From contig NZ_JARVKW010000016.1 in the NCBI RefSeq assembly GCF_029813775.1, forward strand, positions 94,228 to 158,227: a stretch of 64,000 nucleotides of DNA, given 5' to 3'. The translations under genes were made by a program, and so were the position numbers. How positions within the stretch are numbered: position 1 is the stretch's first letter; every line of letters starts with the position of its first letter. The notes below the pieces were generated by a model that saw nothing but the letters and a program-made list of their open reading frames with translations, was not told the DNA's origin and did not search any database. Positions 17,718-25,126 of this stretch are shown here, one piece after another. The DNA is from Streptomyces sp. DH24 (GTDB lineage Bacteria; Actinomycetota; Actinomycetes; Streptomycetales; Streptomycetaceae).

Positions 17718-19129
17718 CCCAGGAGACGAACGAAACCCCGGACGCTCCCGCCGTCGACCCGGGCGCCAACCGCCGGCAGGTCCTGTACTGGCGGCTCCTC
17801 GCCCGCCTCTTCGACCAGGAGGAGCAGGCCACGCTGGAGTCCGCGAGCCTCTCCGTCGTCGAGGACATCGGCCTGCCGGCCGCGCTGCTCGACCCGGGGG
17901 CCTCCGTCGACTCCGTCGTGCAGCGCCACCCGGAACTGGCGGCCGAGTTCGACGGACTGATGACGCCGGACGCCGATACCGACCGCGACCGGGACGCGGA
18001 GGTCCGGCGGGCCGCCCTGGTGTCGAAGGTGCTGCTCAACGTGTTCTCCTCGGGCACCGGCACGGTCACCGCCGGGCAGCTCGCTCGCTGGCAGTCCGAC
18101 GCGGGCTGGCTGGAGCGGGCCCTCGGCTGCAAGCCGGGCGAGCTGCGCGGCGGCCGGGCCGGCGGCGGGGCCGGGCGGGGTGCCGGCCCGACCGGTACCG
18201 GGGGCGGCGGCACGACGCCCGACCTCGGCACGCTGATCCCGGCGATCGGCCCGGAGCTCGGCGCGATCGAGGCGGACCTGGTCAAGCGCATGCACCTGCG
18301 GGAAGTGCTCGCCGACCCGAAGCTCGCCGCGCAGCTCACCCCGAGCATGTCGCTGATCGAGCAGCTCCTGCGGGACAAGAACAACCTGTCGGGCGTCGCC
18401 CTCGCCAACGCCAAGGCGCTGATCCGCCGGTTCGTCGACGAGGTCGCCGAAGTGCTGCGCACCCAGGTGGAGAAGACCACCGTGGGCGCCCTGGACCGGT
18501 CGGTGCCGCCGAAGCGGGTGTTCCGCAACCTGGACCTCGACCGCACCATCTGGAAGAACCTCACCAACTGGGACCCGGAGGAGGAGCGGCTCTACGTCGA
18601 CCGCCTCTACTACCGGCACACCGCCCGCCGGACGACTCCGCAACGCCTGATCGTCGTCGTGGACCAGTCGGGTTCGATGGTCGACTCGATGGTCAACTGC
18701 ACCATCCTGGCGTCGATCTTCGCCGGGCTGCCCAAGGTGGACGTCCACCTGATCGCGTACGACACGCAGGCGCTCGATCTGACGCCGTGGGTGCACGACC
18801 CGTTCGAGACGCTGCTGCGCACCAACCTGGGCGGCGGCACGGACGGCACGGTCGCCATGGCGCTGGCCCAGCCGAAGATCGCCGAGCCGCGCAACACGGT
18901 CGTGGTGTGGATCTCCGACTTCTACGAATGGCGCCGGGAGCCCCTCTTCGAGAGCATGGCCGGCATTCACCGCTCGGGCGCGAAGTTCATCCCGGTCGGG
19001 TCGGTGACCAGCTCCGGCCGCGGCAGTGTCGACCCGTGGTTCCGGGAGCGGTTCAAGGACCTCGGCACGCCGGTGCTCTCCGGCCACATCCGCAAGCTCG
19101 TCCAGGAACTCAAGACGTTCCTCGCCTGA
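17714..19129 (+). CDS. vWA domain protein partnered with MoxR ATPase
   Basis: 471 residues. The N-terminal region is helical (about 20-150), followed by a Gly-rich linker near residues 150-175, a conserved helical middle, and a C-terminal von Willebrand A domain (about 305-471). The MIDAS motif DQSGS places metal ligands at Asp317, Ser319 and Ser321, with the later GGGTDGT and ISDFYEW supplying Thr and Asp. vWA partners of MoxR ATPases pass ATPase work to a client protein, as in CbbQ/CbbO and RavA/ViaA. ATG overlaps the previous stop by 4 bases. Confidence 0.88.
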   Translation: MTQETNETPDAPAVDPGANRRQVLYWRLLARLFDQEEQATLESASLSVVEDIGLPAALLDPGASVDSVVQRHPELAAEFDGLMTPDADTDRDRDAEVRRAALVSKVLLNVFSSGTGTVTAGQLARWQSDAGWLERALGCKPGELRGGRAGGGAGRGAGPTGTGGGGTTPDLGTLIPAIGPELGAIEADLVKRMHLREVLADPKLAAQLTPSMSLIEQLLRDKNNLSGVALANAKALIRRFVDEVAEVLRTQVEKTTVGALDRSVPPKRVFRNLDLDRTIWKNLTNWDPEEERLYVDRLYYRHTARRTTPQRLIVVVDQSGSMVDSMVNCTILASIFAGLPKVDVHLIAYDTQALDLTPWVHDPFETLLRTNLGGGTDGTVAMALAQPKIAEPRNTVVVWISDFYEWRREPLFESMAGIHRSGAKFIPVGSVTSSGRGSVDPWFRERFKDLGTPVLSGHIRKLVQELKTFLA

Positions 19130-19209
19130 CGCTTCGTCAGGCCGATCCACCTTCTTTGTCTTCGTACATCCCTCTTCCTTCCTTCGTCTTCCGTACCGAA
19201 AGGCACGTC

Positions 19210-20334
19210 ATGTCCGACCTGTTGCGCGCCCCCGCCGAGCTCAAGTACGCCGAGGAGCTGGACTGGCTGGAGTCCGTCGACGACAACCCCAAGCCGTTCT
19301 CGTGGCGGCTGTCGCCGAAGATGGTCCGGCTGTTCATTCTGGGCTCCGAGCGCTCCGACGGCCTGGACCGGGAGATCTCCCAGAAGTGGTTCGGCGACCG
19401 CAGCTTCGTCGAGCGTTCCATCGTCACCCTGGCCTCCGACCGCGGCCTGCTGCTGATCGGCGACCCCGGCACCGGCAAGAGCTGGCTGGCCGAGCTGCTG
19501 TCCGCGGCGATCTGCCGCAACTCCACCCTGGTCGTGCAGGGCACGGCGGGCACCACCGAGGACCACATCAAGTACTCGTGGAACGTGTCGATGGTCATCG
19601 CCAAGGGCCAGTCGCGGGAGTCGATGATCCCCTCGCCGATCATGACGGCGATGGAGGCCGGCGCGATCGGCCGGTTCGAGGAACTGACCCGTTCCACCAG
19701 CGACGTCCAGGACGCGCTGATCTCGATCCTGTCCGAGAAGTACATCTCGGTGCCGGAGCTCGGCAGCGACCGGGACAGCGACAACATCGTCTTCGCCAAG
19801 CCCGGCTTCTCGATCATCGCCACCGCCAACAGCCGCGACCGGGGCGTCAACGACCTGTCCTCCGCGCTCAAGCGCCGCTTCAACTTCGTGCGCATCCCGG
19901 TGGTGACGAACAAGAAGAGCGAGGCGGAGATCGTCCGCTTCCGCACCGAGGAACTGCTGCGCCGCCACCAGATAGAGCTGGACGTGCCGCCGACGCTGCT
20001 GGACGTGCTGCTGCAGAGCTTCGCCGACCTGCGCGCCTCGGCCGCGGCGGCGGGCAGCGACGACGAGAAGCTGGAGTCCGCGCTGTCCACCGCCGAGCAG
20101 ATCGGCGTCCTGGAGGACGCGATCCTGCACGGGAACTTCTTCGGCGAGCGCGCCCTGACCGCCCGCACGCTCGCCTCCTCGCTCGTCGGGTCGCTGGCCC
20201 GGCGGGAGCCCGAGGACCTGGCCATCCTCAACAAGTACCTGCACGGCGTGGTCGAACCGCGCAGCAAGGAAGAGGGCGGCTCCTGGCCGGAGTTCCTGGA
20301 GGGCGGCCGCGACGCGATCGCCACCCTGTCATGA
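19210..20334 (+). CDS. MoxR-type AAA+ ATPase
   Basis: 374 residues, AAA+ ATPase of the MoxR clade. Walker A GDPGTGKS (Lys90), a Walker-B-like GAIGRFEELTRS, sensor 1 in IIATANSRDRGVND, and an arginine region ALKRRFNF. It should form a hexameric ring that remodels a client with its vWA partner. It follows the vWA gene after an 80-bp pyrimidine-rich gap, the only sizeable gap in the operon, so it may also have its own expression signal. Stop overlaps the DUF5682 ATG by 4 bases. Confidence 0.9.
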   Translation: MSDLLRAPAELKYAEELDWLESVDDNPKPFSWRLSPKMVRLFILGSERSDGLDREISQKWFGDRSFVERSIVTLASDRGLLLIGDPGTGKSWLAELLSAAICRNSTLVVQGTAGTTEDHIKYSWNVSMVIAKGQSRESMIPSPIMTAMEAGAIGRFEELTRSTSDVQDALISILSEKYISVPELGSDRDSDNIVFAKPGFSIIATANSRDRGVNDLSSALKRRFNFVRIPVVTNKKSEAEIVRFRTEELLRRHQIELDVPPTLLDVLLQSFADLRASAAAAGSDDEKLESALSTAEQIGVLEDAILHGNFFGERALTARTLASSLVGSLARREPEDLAILNKYLHGVVEPRSKEEGGSWPEFLEGGRDAIATLS

Positions 20335-23129
20335 GCGGCGGCCACGAGAGCGCCTTCGCGGCACTGCGGGGCCAACTCCGGGAGGCAGCCGCGGCGTTCG
20401 CCGACGGGCCGGGCGCCCTGGAGGGCATCCTCCTCGGCATCGTCGACGACGTGGACCGCGCGGTGCGCGAACCGCTGGAGATCTTCCCGGTCTGCCACCA
20501 CTCCCCCGCCTCCGCGCTGGCGATGGCCCGCCGGCTGCGCGAGAAGCAGCCGAAGGTCGTGTACCTGGAGCTGTGCGAGGACATGGCGCCGCTGCTGACC
20601 GAGCTGCGCAACTGCCGGCTGCCGGTGGCGGTCCAGGCGTTCGCGTCCGAGATCGACGGTTTCCCGGTCGAGTGGGCACCGCTGTCGGTGGTCGCGCCGA
20701 TCACGGAGGCGTCGGCCGAGTACCAGGCGATCGCCTACGCGCTGGACACGCCGGGCGTCGAACTGGTCCTCGTCGACCGGTCCTCGGACCACGTGTTCCA
20801 GTGGGACGCGCGCGGCGAACGGCAGACCGGGCAGGCCGGCCCGGACGCGCCGCCCGCCGAGGAGGAGGCCGCGCTGCACGGCGACGCCGTCGGCGTGGAG
20901 ATCGGCGACCTGCGGCCGCGCTTCGCCGAGCTGGAGGAGCACCTGCTGCGGCACGGCAAGGTGCGGCACTGGTCGGAGTGGTGGCACCAGTACGTGGAGC
21001 TGCCGCTCGGCGACAGCGACCACGACACCTACCGGCAGGTCATGCTGCTGATCGGCAGCCTGTTCCGGCGCCTGGCGCCCGGCGACCCGCACCGGGTGCG
21101 CGTCGACGAGGACCGCGAGCGGTACATGTGGACCCGGATGCGGGAGCACCTTGCGGCGACGGGCACCGATCCGGAGGACTGCCTGTACGTGTGCGGCGCG
21201 TTCCACGCGGCCAGCCGGGTCGAGGAGTTCGGCGTGGCGGGTTCGGACGGCTTCGAGATCTCGCCGCGCTCGGCGACGAAGTGGCAGCACGGTCTGATCC
21301 CGTCGAGCCACGCCGCGATCGAGGCGCAGTTCGGCCTCGCCGCCGGTTCGGTGTCCATCGCGGCGACCCTGTGGGCGAAGAACCTCAGGCGGACGCGGGT
21401 GCGGCCGTACCGGCTGGCGGGGCAGGCGGGCACGAAGAAGGCGAAGAAGGCCGTCACCGCGCCCCCTGCCCCGGTGGCCCGGGCACCGGAGGCGTCCGAC
21501 AAGCTGACGGGGTTCCTGCAACGGCCGCCGGTCATCGACCAGTTGGACGAGGCCGAGCTGCTCGGCTGGTCGGTGGACATCGTGCGCGCCGCCCGCCGCA
21601 ACGGCTATCTCGCCTCCACCGCCGACGCCATCGCGGTGTTCGAGACGTCCATCCTGCTGGCCGGGATGCGCGACCGGGCCAAGCCGACGCCGTACGACTT
21701 CCAGGACGCGGCCGTCACCTGCATCGAGAAGGACGTCGTGCCGGGCCGGCGGGACGTGCGCAGGCTCGTCGAGATCATGATGGGCGGCGACCGGATCGGC
21801 CAGGTCGGCTACGACGCGCTGCCGCCGCTCGCCCGTGACGTGCACGACCGGCTGGAGCCGCTCGGTCTCAAACTGCAGCAGCGCGGGGTGCGACGGGCCC
21901 TGCTGGACATCGCCGGCCGGCCGGAGCTGGAGGCCTGCTCGGACGTGCTGTGGATGCTGCGGTATCTGATGCCGCACGGCGCCGCACGGCCGATCATGGG
22001 CGAGCGCACGCTCGGCGAGCGGCCCATCCAGGAGTCCTGGGACCTGGCGCTCGGCACCCACCAGCGGGCGCTGATCGAGCTCGGCTACGAGGGCGTCAGC
22101 ATCGAGCAGGTCCTGGAGCAGCGGCTGCGCCGCACGGCGTACGACGCGCGCGCCACGGCGGCGACGGTGCTGCAGACGGTCGAGGACGCCACGCTGTACC
22201 TGCGCAGCCGACGGCTCGCCGACGAGCTCGGCACGCGCGCCCTTGAGGTGCTGTCGGCCGAGCGCAGCGTCGACGGCGCGCCGGAGGTGCTGCGCCGGGT
22301 GCGGCGGCTGCTGGCGTACTACCGCACCAGCGAGCCGGTGCTGCCGCAGTGGATCGAGCAGTTCACGAAGACGGGCTACGCGCACTACTGCACGCTGCTG
22401 CCCACGGCGTTCACCGACGAGGACGCGACGGTCGGGCAGGTGGCGGCGATGCTGGGGTTCCTGTTCGGCATGGAGGGCCTGGCGCTGTCGCTGGGCTGCG
22501 ACCGCACGCAGCTGGAGCTGGCGGTCGGCCAGTCGCATCCGGAGGACCCGGCGAAGTCGGCGCTGCTGTGGGCGGCGCAGACCCATCTCGGCACCCTGTC
22601 CCGGGCGCGGTTGCGGGAGCGGTGCGACGAGCTGCTCGGCAACCCGCTGGTGCTGCCCGCCTATCCGCGGTACCTCAGCGGTTTCCTGCACGCGCTCGTG
22701 CCGGTGCCGGGGCTGACCGACTTCGTCGTGGAGGCGGTGTCGAACGCGTTCGCTCGGCTGCCGGACCCGGTGCTGCTGCCGTGGCTTCCGACGCTGATCA
22801 GCACGCTGCGCTCGGGTGGCGCCGAGCTGGCTCCGCTGCTGGTCAGGGAGGCCGGGCGGATCTTCCCCGGCCGGCTGGCGGCGCTGGACTCGTGGGTGCC
22901 GCCGTGGCTGGCGCAGCCCGACCCGGCCGCCGCGCTCCCGAAGCGGCGCGCGGCGGCCGGCGGTGTCGCCCTGCTCGCGGCGCACCCCGCCACGTGCGAC
23001 GCGGTGGCGGAGCTGCTGGGCTGCGACGGGGAGTGGGCCGCGCCGGGCGGCGGCCCGGACGGGGTGGCCCTGCTGGGCCGGCATCCGGAGACGGCCGTGG
23101 CGCTGGAGGCGCTGCTGGCCCGGTCCTGA
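20331..23129 (+). CDS. DUF5682 family protein, likely effector of the MoxR system
   Basis: 932 residues. I recognise the DUF5682 pattern seen next to MoxR and vWA genes. The first about 350 residues carry FPVCHHSPAS (His56, His57), YLELCEDM (Glu80) and YVCGAFHAASR (Gly289-His292). A His motif, an acidic residue and a GxxH motif in that order are the signature of the TIKI/TraB/EreA/ChaN hydrolase superfamily, so a metal-dependent peptidase or esterase role is possible (inference). A Lys/Pro linker follows near 365-385, then about 500 residues of helical repeats. Last gene of the operon; a strong hairpin follows. Confidence 0.85.
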   Translation: MSGGHESAFAALRGQLREAAAAFADGPGALEGILLGIVDDVDRAVREPLEIFPVCHHSPASALAMARRLREKQPKVVYLELCEDMAPLLTELRNCRLPVAVQAFASEIDGFPVEWAPLSVVAPITEASAEYQAIAYALDTPGVELVLVDRSSDHVFQWDARGERQTGQAGPDAPPAEEEAALHGDAVGVEIGDLRPRFAELEEHLLRHGKVRHWSEWWHQYVELPLGDSDHDTYRQVMLLIGSLFRRLAPGDPHRVRVDEDRERYMWTRMREHLAATGTDPEDCLYVCGAFHAASRVEEFGVAGSDGFEISPRSATKWQHGLIPSSHAAIEAQFGLAAGSVSIAATLWAKNLRRTRVRPYRLAGQAGTKKAKKAVTAPPAPVARAPEASDKLTGFLQRPPVIDQLDEAELLGWSVDIVRAARRNGYLASTADAIAVFETSILLAGMRDRAKPTPYDFQDAAVTCIEKDVVPGRRDVRRLVEIMMGGDRIGQVGYDALPPLARDVHDRLEPLGLKLQQRGVRRALLDIAGRPELEACSDVLWMLRYLMPHGAARPIMGERTLGERPIQESWDLALGTHQRALIELGYEGVSIEQVLEQRLRRTAYDARATAATVLQTVEDATLYLRSRRLADELGTRALEVLSAERSVDGAPEVLRRVRRLLAYYRTSEPVLPQWIEQFTKTGYAHYCTLLPTAFTDEDATVGQVAAMLGFLFGMEGLALSLGCDRTQLELAVGQSHPEDPAKSALLWAAQTHLGTLSRARLRERCDELLGNPLVLPAYPRYLSGFLHALVPVPGLTDFVVEAVSNAFARLPDPVLLPWLPTLISTLRSGGAELAPLLVREAGRIFPGRLAALDSWVPPWLAQPDPAAALPKRRAAAGGVALLAAHPATCDAVAELLGCDGEWAAPGGGPDGVALLGRHPETAVALEALLARS

Positions 23130-23143
23130 CCGGCCGTTCCGGT

Positions 23144-23185
23144 GCGGGGAGGGACGGCCGGCGGTGTCCGGCCGGCCCTTCCCGC
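23144..23185. terminator. bidirectional terminator between DUF5682 and csp genes
   Basis: An 18-bp stem (arms 23144-23161 and 23168-23185, two mismatches) with a 6-base loop lies between the convergent genes ending at 23129 and 23187. Confidence 0.75.
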
Positions 23186-23186
23186 G

Positions 23187-23558
23187 TCACCTGAGCGTGG
23201 CCAGGAAGTCCGTGCAGGCCTGGGCGCATTCGCGGCAGGCCTTCGCGGTGTCCTCGGCGCCCGGGTGGTCGTCGAAGACCTGAGCGCCCTCCAGGCACAC
23301 GGTGCGGCACCACTCCAGTTGCATGCGGATGGCGCCCTCGTCCACCTGGTTCTGTTCGGAGAGCACTCGGCACGTCGCGTCGCACACCTCCGCACACATG
23401 ATCGCCTTGCGTCGTACGAGTTCCTGTTTCTCGCTCCCGTCCGGCTCCACGAGGCTCGCGCGCAGCGCGCACGCCCTGGCGCACTCGGTGCACGCCTGAG
23501 CGCAGGCGAAGCGGTCCTCCAGGAACCGGAAGAGCTCCTGCTGGGATGTCGTGGTCAC
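23187..23558 (-). CDS. four-helix-bundle copper storage protein (Csp3-like, DUF326)
   Basis: 123 residues with 12 cysteines spaced as CxxxC and CxxC pairs along four helices (Cys19, 23, 26, 30, 55, 59, 63, 84, 88, 108, 111, 115). This is the layout of cytosolic Csp copper storage proteins, whose inward-facing thiols bind many Cu(I) ions. There is no signal peptide, so it is cytosolic. The start is GTG at 23558 (VTTTSQQELFRFLEDRF). Such proteins are often mis-named ferredoxins; no iron-sulfur pattern is present. Confidence 0.85.
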   Translation of the reverse strand: MTTTSQQELFRFLEDRFACAQACTECARACALRASLVEPDGSEKQELVRRKAIMCAEVCDATCRVLSEQNQVDEGAIRMQLEWCRTVCLEGAQVFDDHPGAEDTAKACRECAQACTDFLATLR

Positions 23559-23682
23559 ACGGCGCGGGTAGCCGTCGCCGACGGCGTCAAACCCGGTGGT
23601 CCCAAGGGTTCCGGCCAGTTTTCGCGGCGGGGTGCCGGGCACTCGGGGCGCACCGGCCCGACGACGGACGGAGGTGGGTCCC

Positions 23683-24087
23683 GTGCCCGGACGACAGGAG
23701 CTCCCGTCGACCCTGGAGCGGTCCGCGAGGGACGCGCAGCGCACCTGGATCAAGGCGCACGACTCGGCGGTGGAGCAGTACGGCGAGGGCGAGCGCGCCC
23801 ACCGGGTGGCGTTCGGAGCGCTGAAGCACACGTACGAGAAGGTCGGCGACCACTGGCAGCGCAAGGAGGCCGGCCGCAAGGGCCCCTCGGACCCGCGGTC
23901 GGCACGACCCCGCGGGCAGGGCGGCCGCAGCGGTGAGGGCGTCGACGAGCAGGCGTCGAAGCGGCACCTGTACGACCTGGCCCGTGACCTGGGCATCGAC
24001 GGACGCTCGCGGATGTCGAAGGCGGAGCTGCTGGACGCGATCCGCAAGGCGAACCGCGCCAAGACCCGCGCGGCCCGGTCGCGGTGA
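23683..24087 (+). CDS. ChaB / Rho_N domain protein
   Basis: 134 residues. The N-terminal 70 residues match the ChaB fold (LPSTLERSARDAQRTWIKAHDSAVEQYG). A basic Gly/Arg linker follows, then a C-terminal Rho N-terminal-like SAP helix pair (LYDLARDLGIDGRSRMSKAELLDAIRK) that usually binds nucleic acid. Role unknown; ChaB was named as a cation-transport regulator without firm proof. The GTG start has GGAGG about 10 bases upstream. Confidence 0.8.
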   Translation: MPGRQELPSTLERSARDAQRTWIKAHDSAVEQYGEGERAHRVAFGALKHTYEKVGDHWQRKEAGRKGPSDPRSARPRGQGGRSGEGVDEQASKRHLYDLARDLGIDGRSRMSKAELLDAIRKANRAKTRAARSR

Positions 24088-24124
24088 TCGGGTTCATGCC
24101 GGGCGGCCGGGGTACTCGCCGCCC

Positions 24125-24490
24125 ATGAACACCGTATCGATGGACATCGCCGCAGGTCGGGGTGCGGTCGGCGGCGGACTGCTGGTGGCGGGACTGATCG
24201 TCGTCGCGGTACTGATCGGCGCGTTCGTATTCGGAGTTCGCGTCATGCGCCGCGAGTCACGACGGCCCCGGCGCGAGGAGCAGCCGCACCTGCCCGCCGA
24301 CGGCCCGGTCCGCGAGGTGCGGGAGAACCGGGCGCCGGACGAGATGCCGCGCAGCGACGAGCGGATCCTGCCGCACGACCTGCCGGCCCACGGCAACTCC
24401 GGCAGCCGCACGGACCCGTCGGCGGACCGGCCGCGCTGGAACGACGGCAGCAGCGGCTCGTTCGGCAGTGGCGGCCCGGGCGGCCGCTGA
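24125..24490 (+). CDS. DUF6479-like small membrane protein
   Basis: 121 residues: a short N-terminus, one transmembrane helix (about residues 18-41, GGLLVAGLIVVAVLIGAFVF), then a basic, polar, probably disordered tail ending in Gly/Ser repeats. Typical of Streptomyces DUF6479 proteins. Function unknown. Lies 37 bp after the ChaB gene. Confidence 0.7.
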   Translation: MNTVSMDIAAGRGAVGGGLLVAGLIVVAVLIGAFVFGVRVMRRESRRPRREEQPHLPADGPVREVRENRAPDEMPRSDERILPHDLPAHGNSGSRTDPSADRPRWNDGSSGSFGSGGPGGR

Positions 24491-24573
24491 CCGCGCCGGA
24501 CCGCGACCGCACCCGGTCGCACGTGAGGCCGTCGCCGCGTCGTGCAAGCCGTCGCACAGAGGGAGTGAGAACC

Positions 24574-24924
24574 ATGGCAGACCCCGCCCGCAACACCCTG
24601 CCGCTGCCCGACTACGACCATCTGCCCCTCGGTGGACTGGAGAGCCGCGTGCGGTCGCTGTCCGCCGAGGAGGTGGAGGACCTGCTCGCCTACGAGCGGT
24701 CGCACGCCGACCGGCTCCCTGTGACGGAGCTGCTGACCGCCCGCCTGGAGCAGCTGCGGTCCGGCGCCGAGCCGACGTCCGGTGACCCGGGCGCGCTGCG
24801 GCCCGAGAGCAGTTCCGGTCGTGCGGGTTCGCCGGTGTCGCCGGCGACGTCGCCGGAGCCGTTCAGCCCGCCGCCGCACGGCACCCCGGACCAGCGGGGC
24901 AAGCCGAAGGGTGACCGCACCTAG
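24574..24924 (+). CDS. small conserved actinobacterial protein
   Basis: 116 residues. A conserved helical N-terminal half (DYDHLPLGGLESRVRSLSAE then LLAYERSHADRLPVTELL) resembles a short domain seen in actinobacterial lipid-droplet-associated or DUF8129-type proteins. The C-terminal half is Pro/Ser-rich and disordered. Function unknown. ATG at 24574 is chosen because GGGAG lies upstream. Its TAG stop forms the first bases of a repeat-element end. Confidence 0.65.
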   Translation: MADPARNTLPLPDYDHLPLGGLESRVRSLSAEEVEDLLAYERSHADRLPVTELLTARLEQLRSGAEPTSGDPGALRPESSSGRAGSPVSPATSPEPFSPPPHGTPDQRGKPKGDRT

Positions 24925-24940
24925 GCCGTGTCCGCGAAGT
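24922..24940. repeat. solo end of the palindromic intergenic element
   Basis: TAGGCCGTGTCCGCGAAG directly matches the left end of the element at 57313 and, less closely, that at 63803. The matching right arm is not found downstream, so only one end remains. Confidence 0.6.
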
Positions 24941-24973
24941 GGCGCAGGTCCGCCGTTTTCCGGCACGGCGACG

Positions 24974-25003
24974 GAAGGGCCCGGGCAGTCGCCCGGGCCC
25001 TTC
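24974..25003. terminator. bidirectional terminator
   Basis: A perfect 13-bp stem (GAAGGGCCCGGGC with its complement) and the 4-base loop AGTC lie between the convergent genes ending at 24924 and 25127. Confidence 0.85.
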
Positions 25004-25126
25004 GGCGTGTGTGGACGCGCCGCCGGCCGGACCGGCGCTCGCCTCCCGATCCGGCGCGGTGCGGGGCGGGCCCGGCCGCCCGGCTTGCCTGCCCCGCCCC
25101 CGGGACTGCGCCCCCGGCCGGCGCGT

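Noticed and set aside
19137..23084. Long minus-strand open frame opposite the MoxR and DUF5682 genes
   Set aside because: It is a shadow of two strongly supported plus-strand genes and encodes an Arg/Gln-rich sequence without domains.
23187..23558. Ferredoxin
   Set aside because: The cysteine spacing is four-helix-bundle type (CxxxC on helices), not a ferredoxin CxxCxxC...CP pattern.
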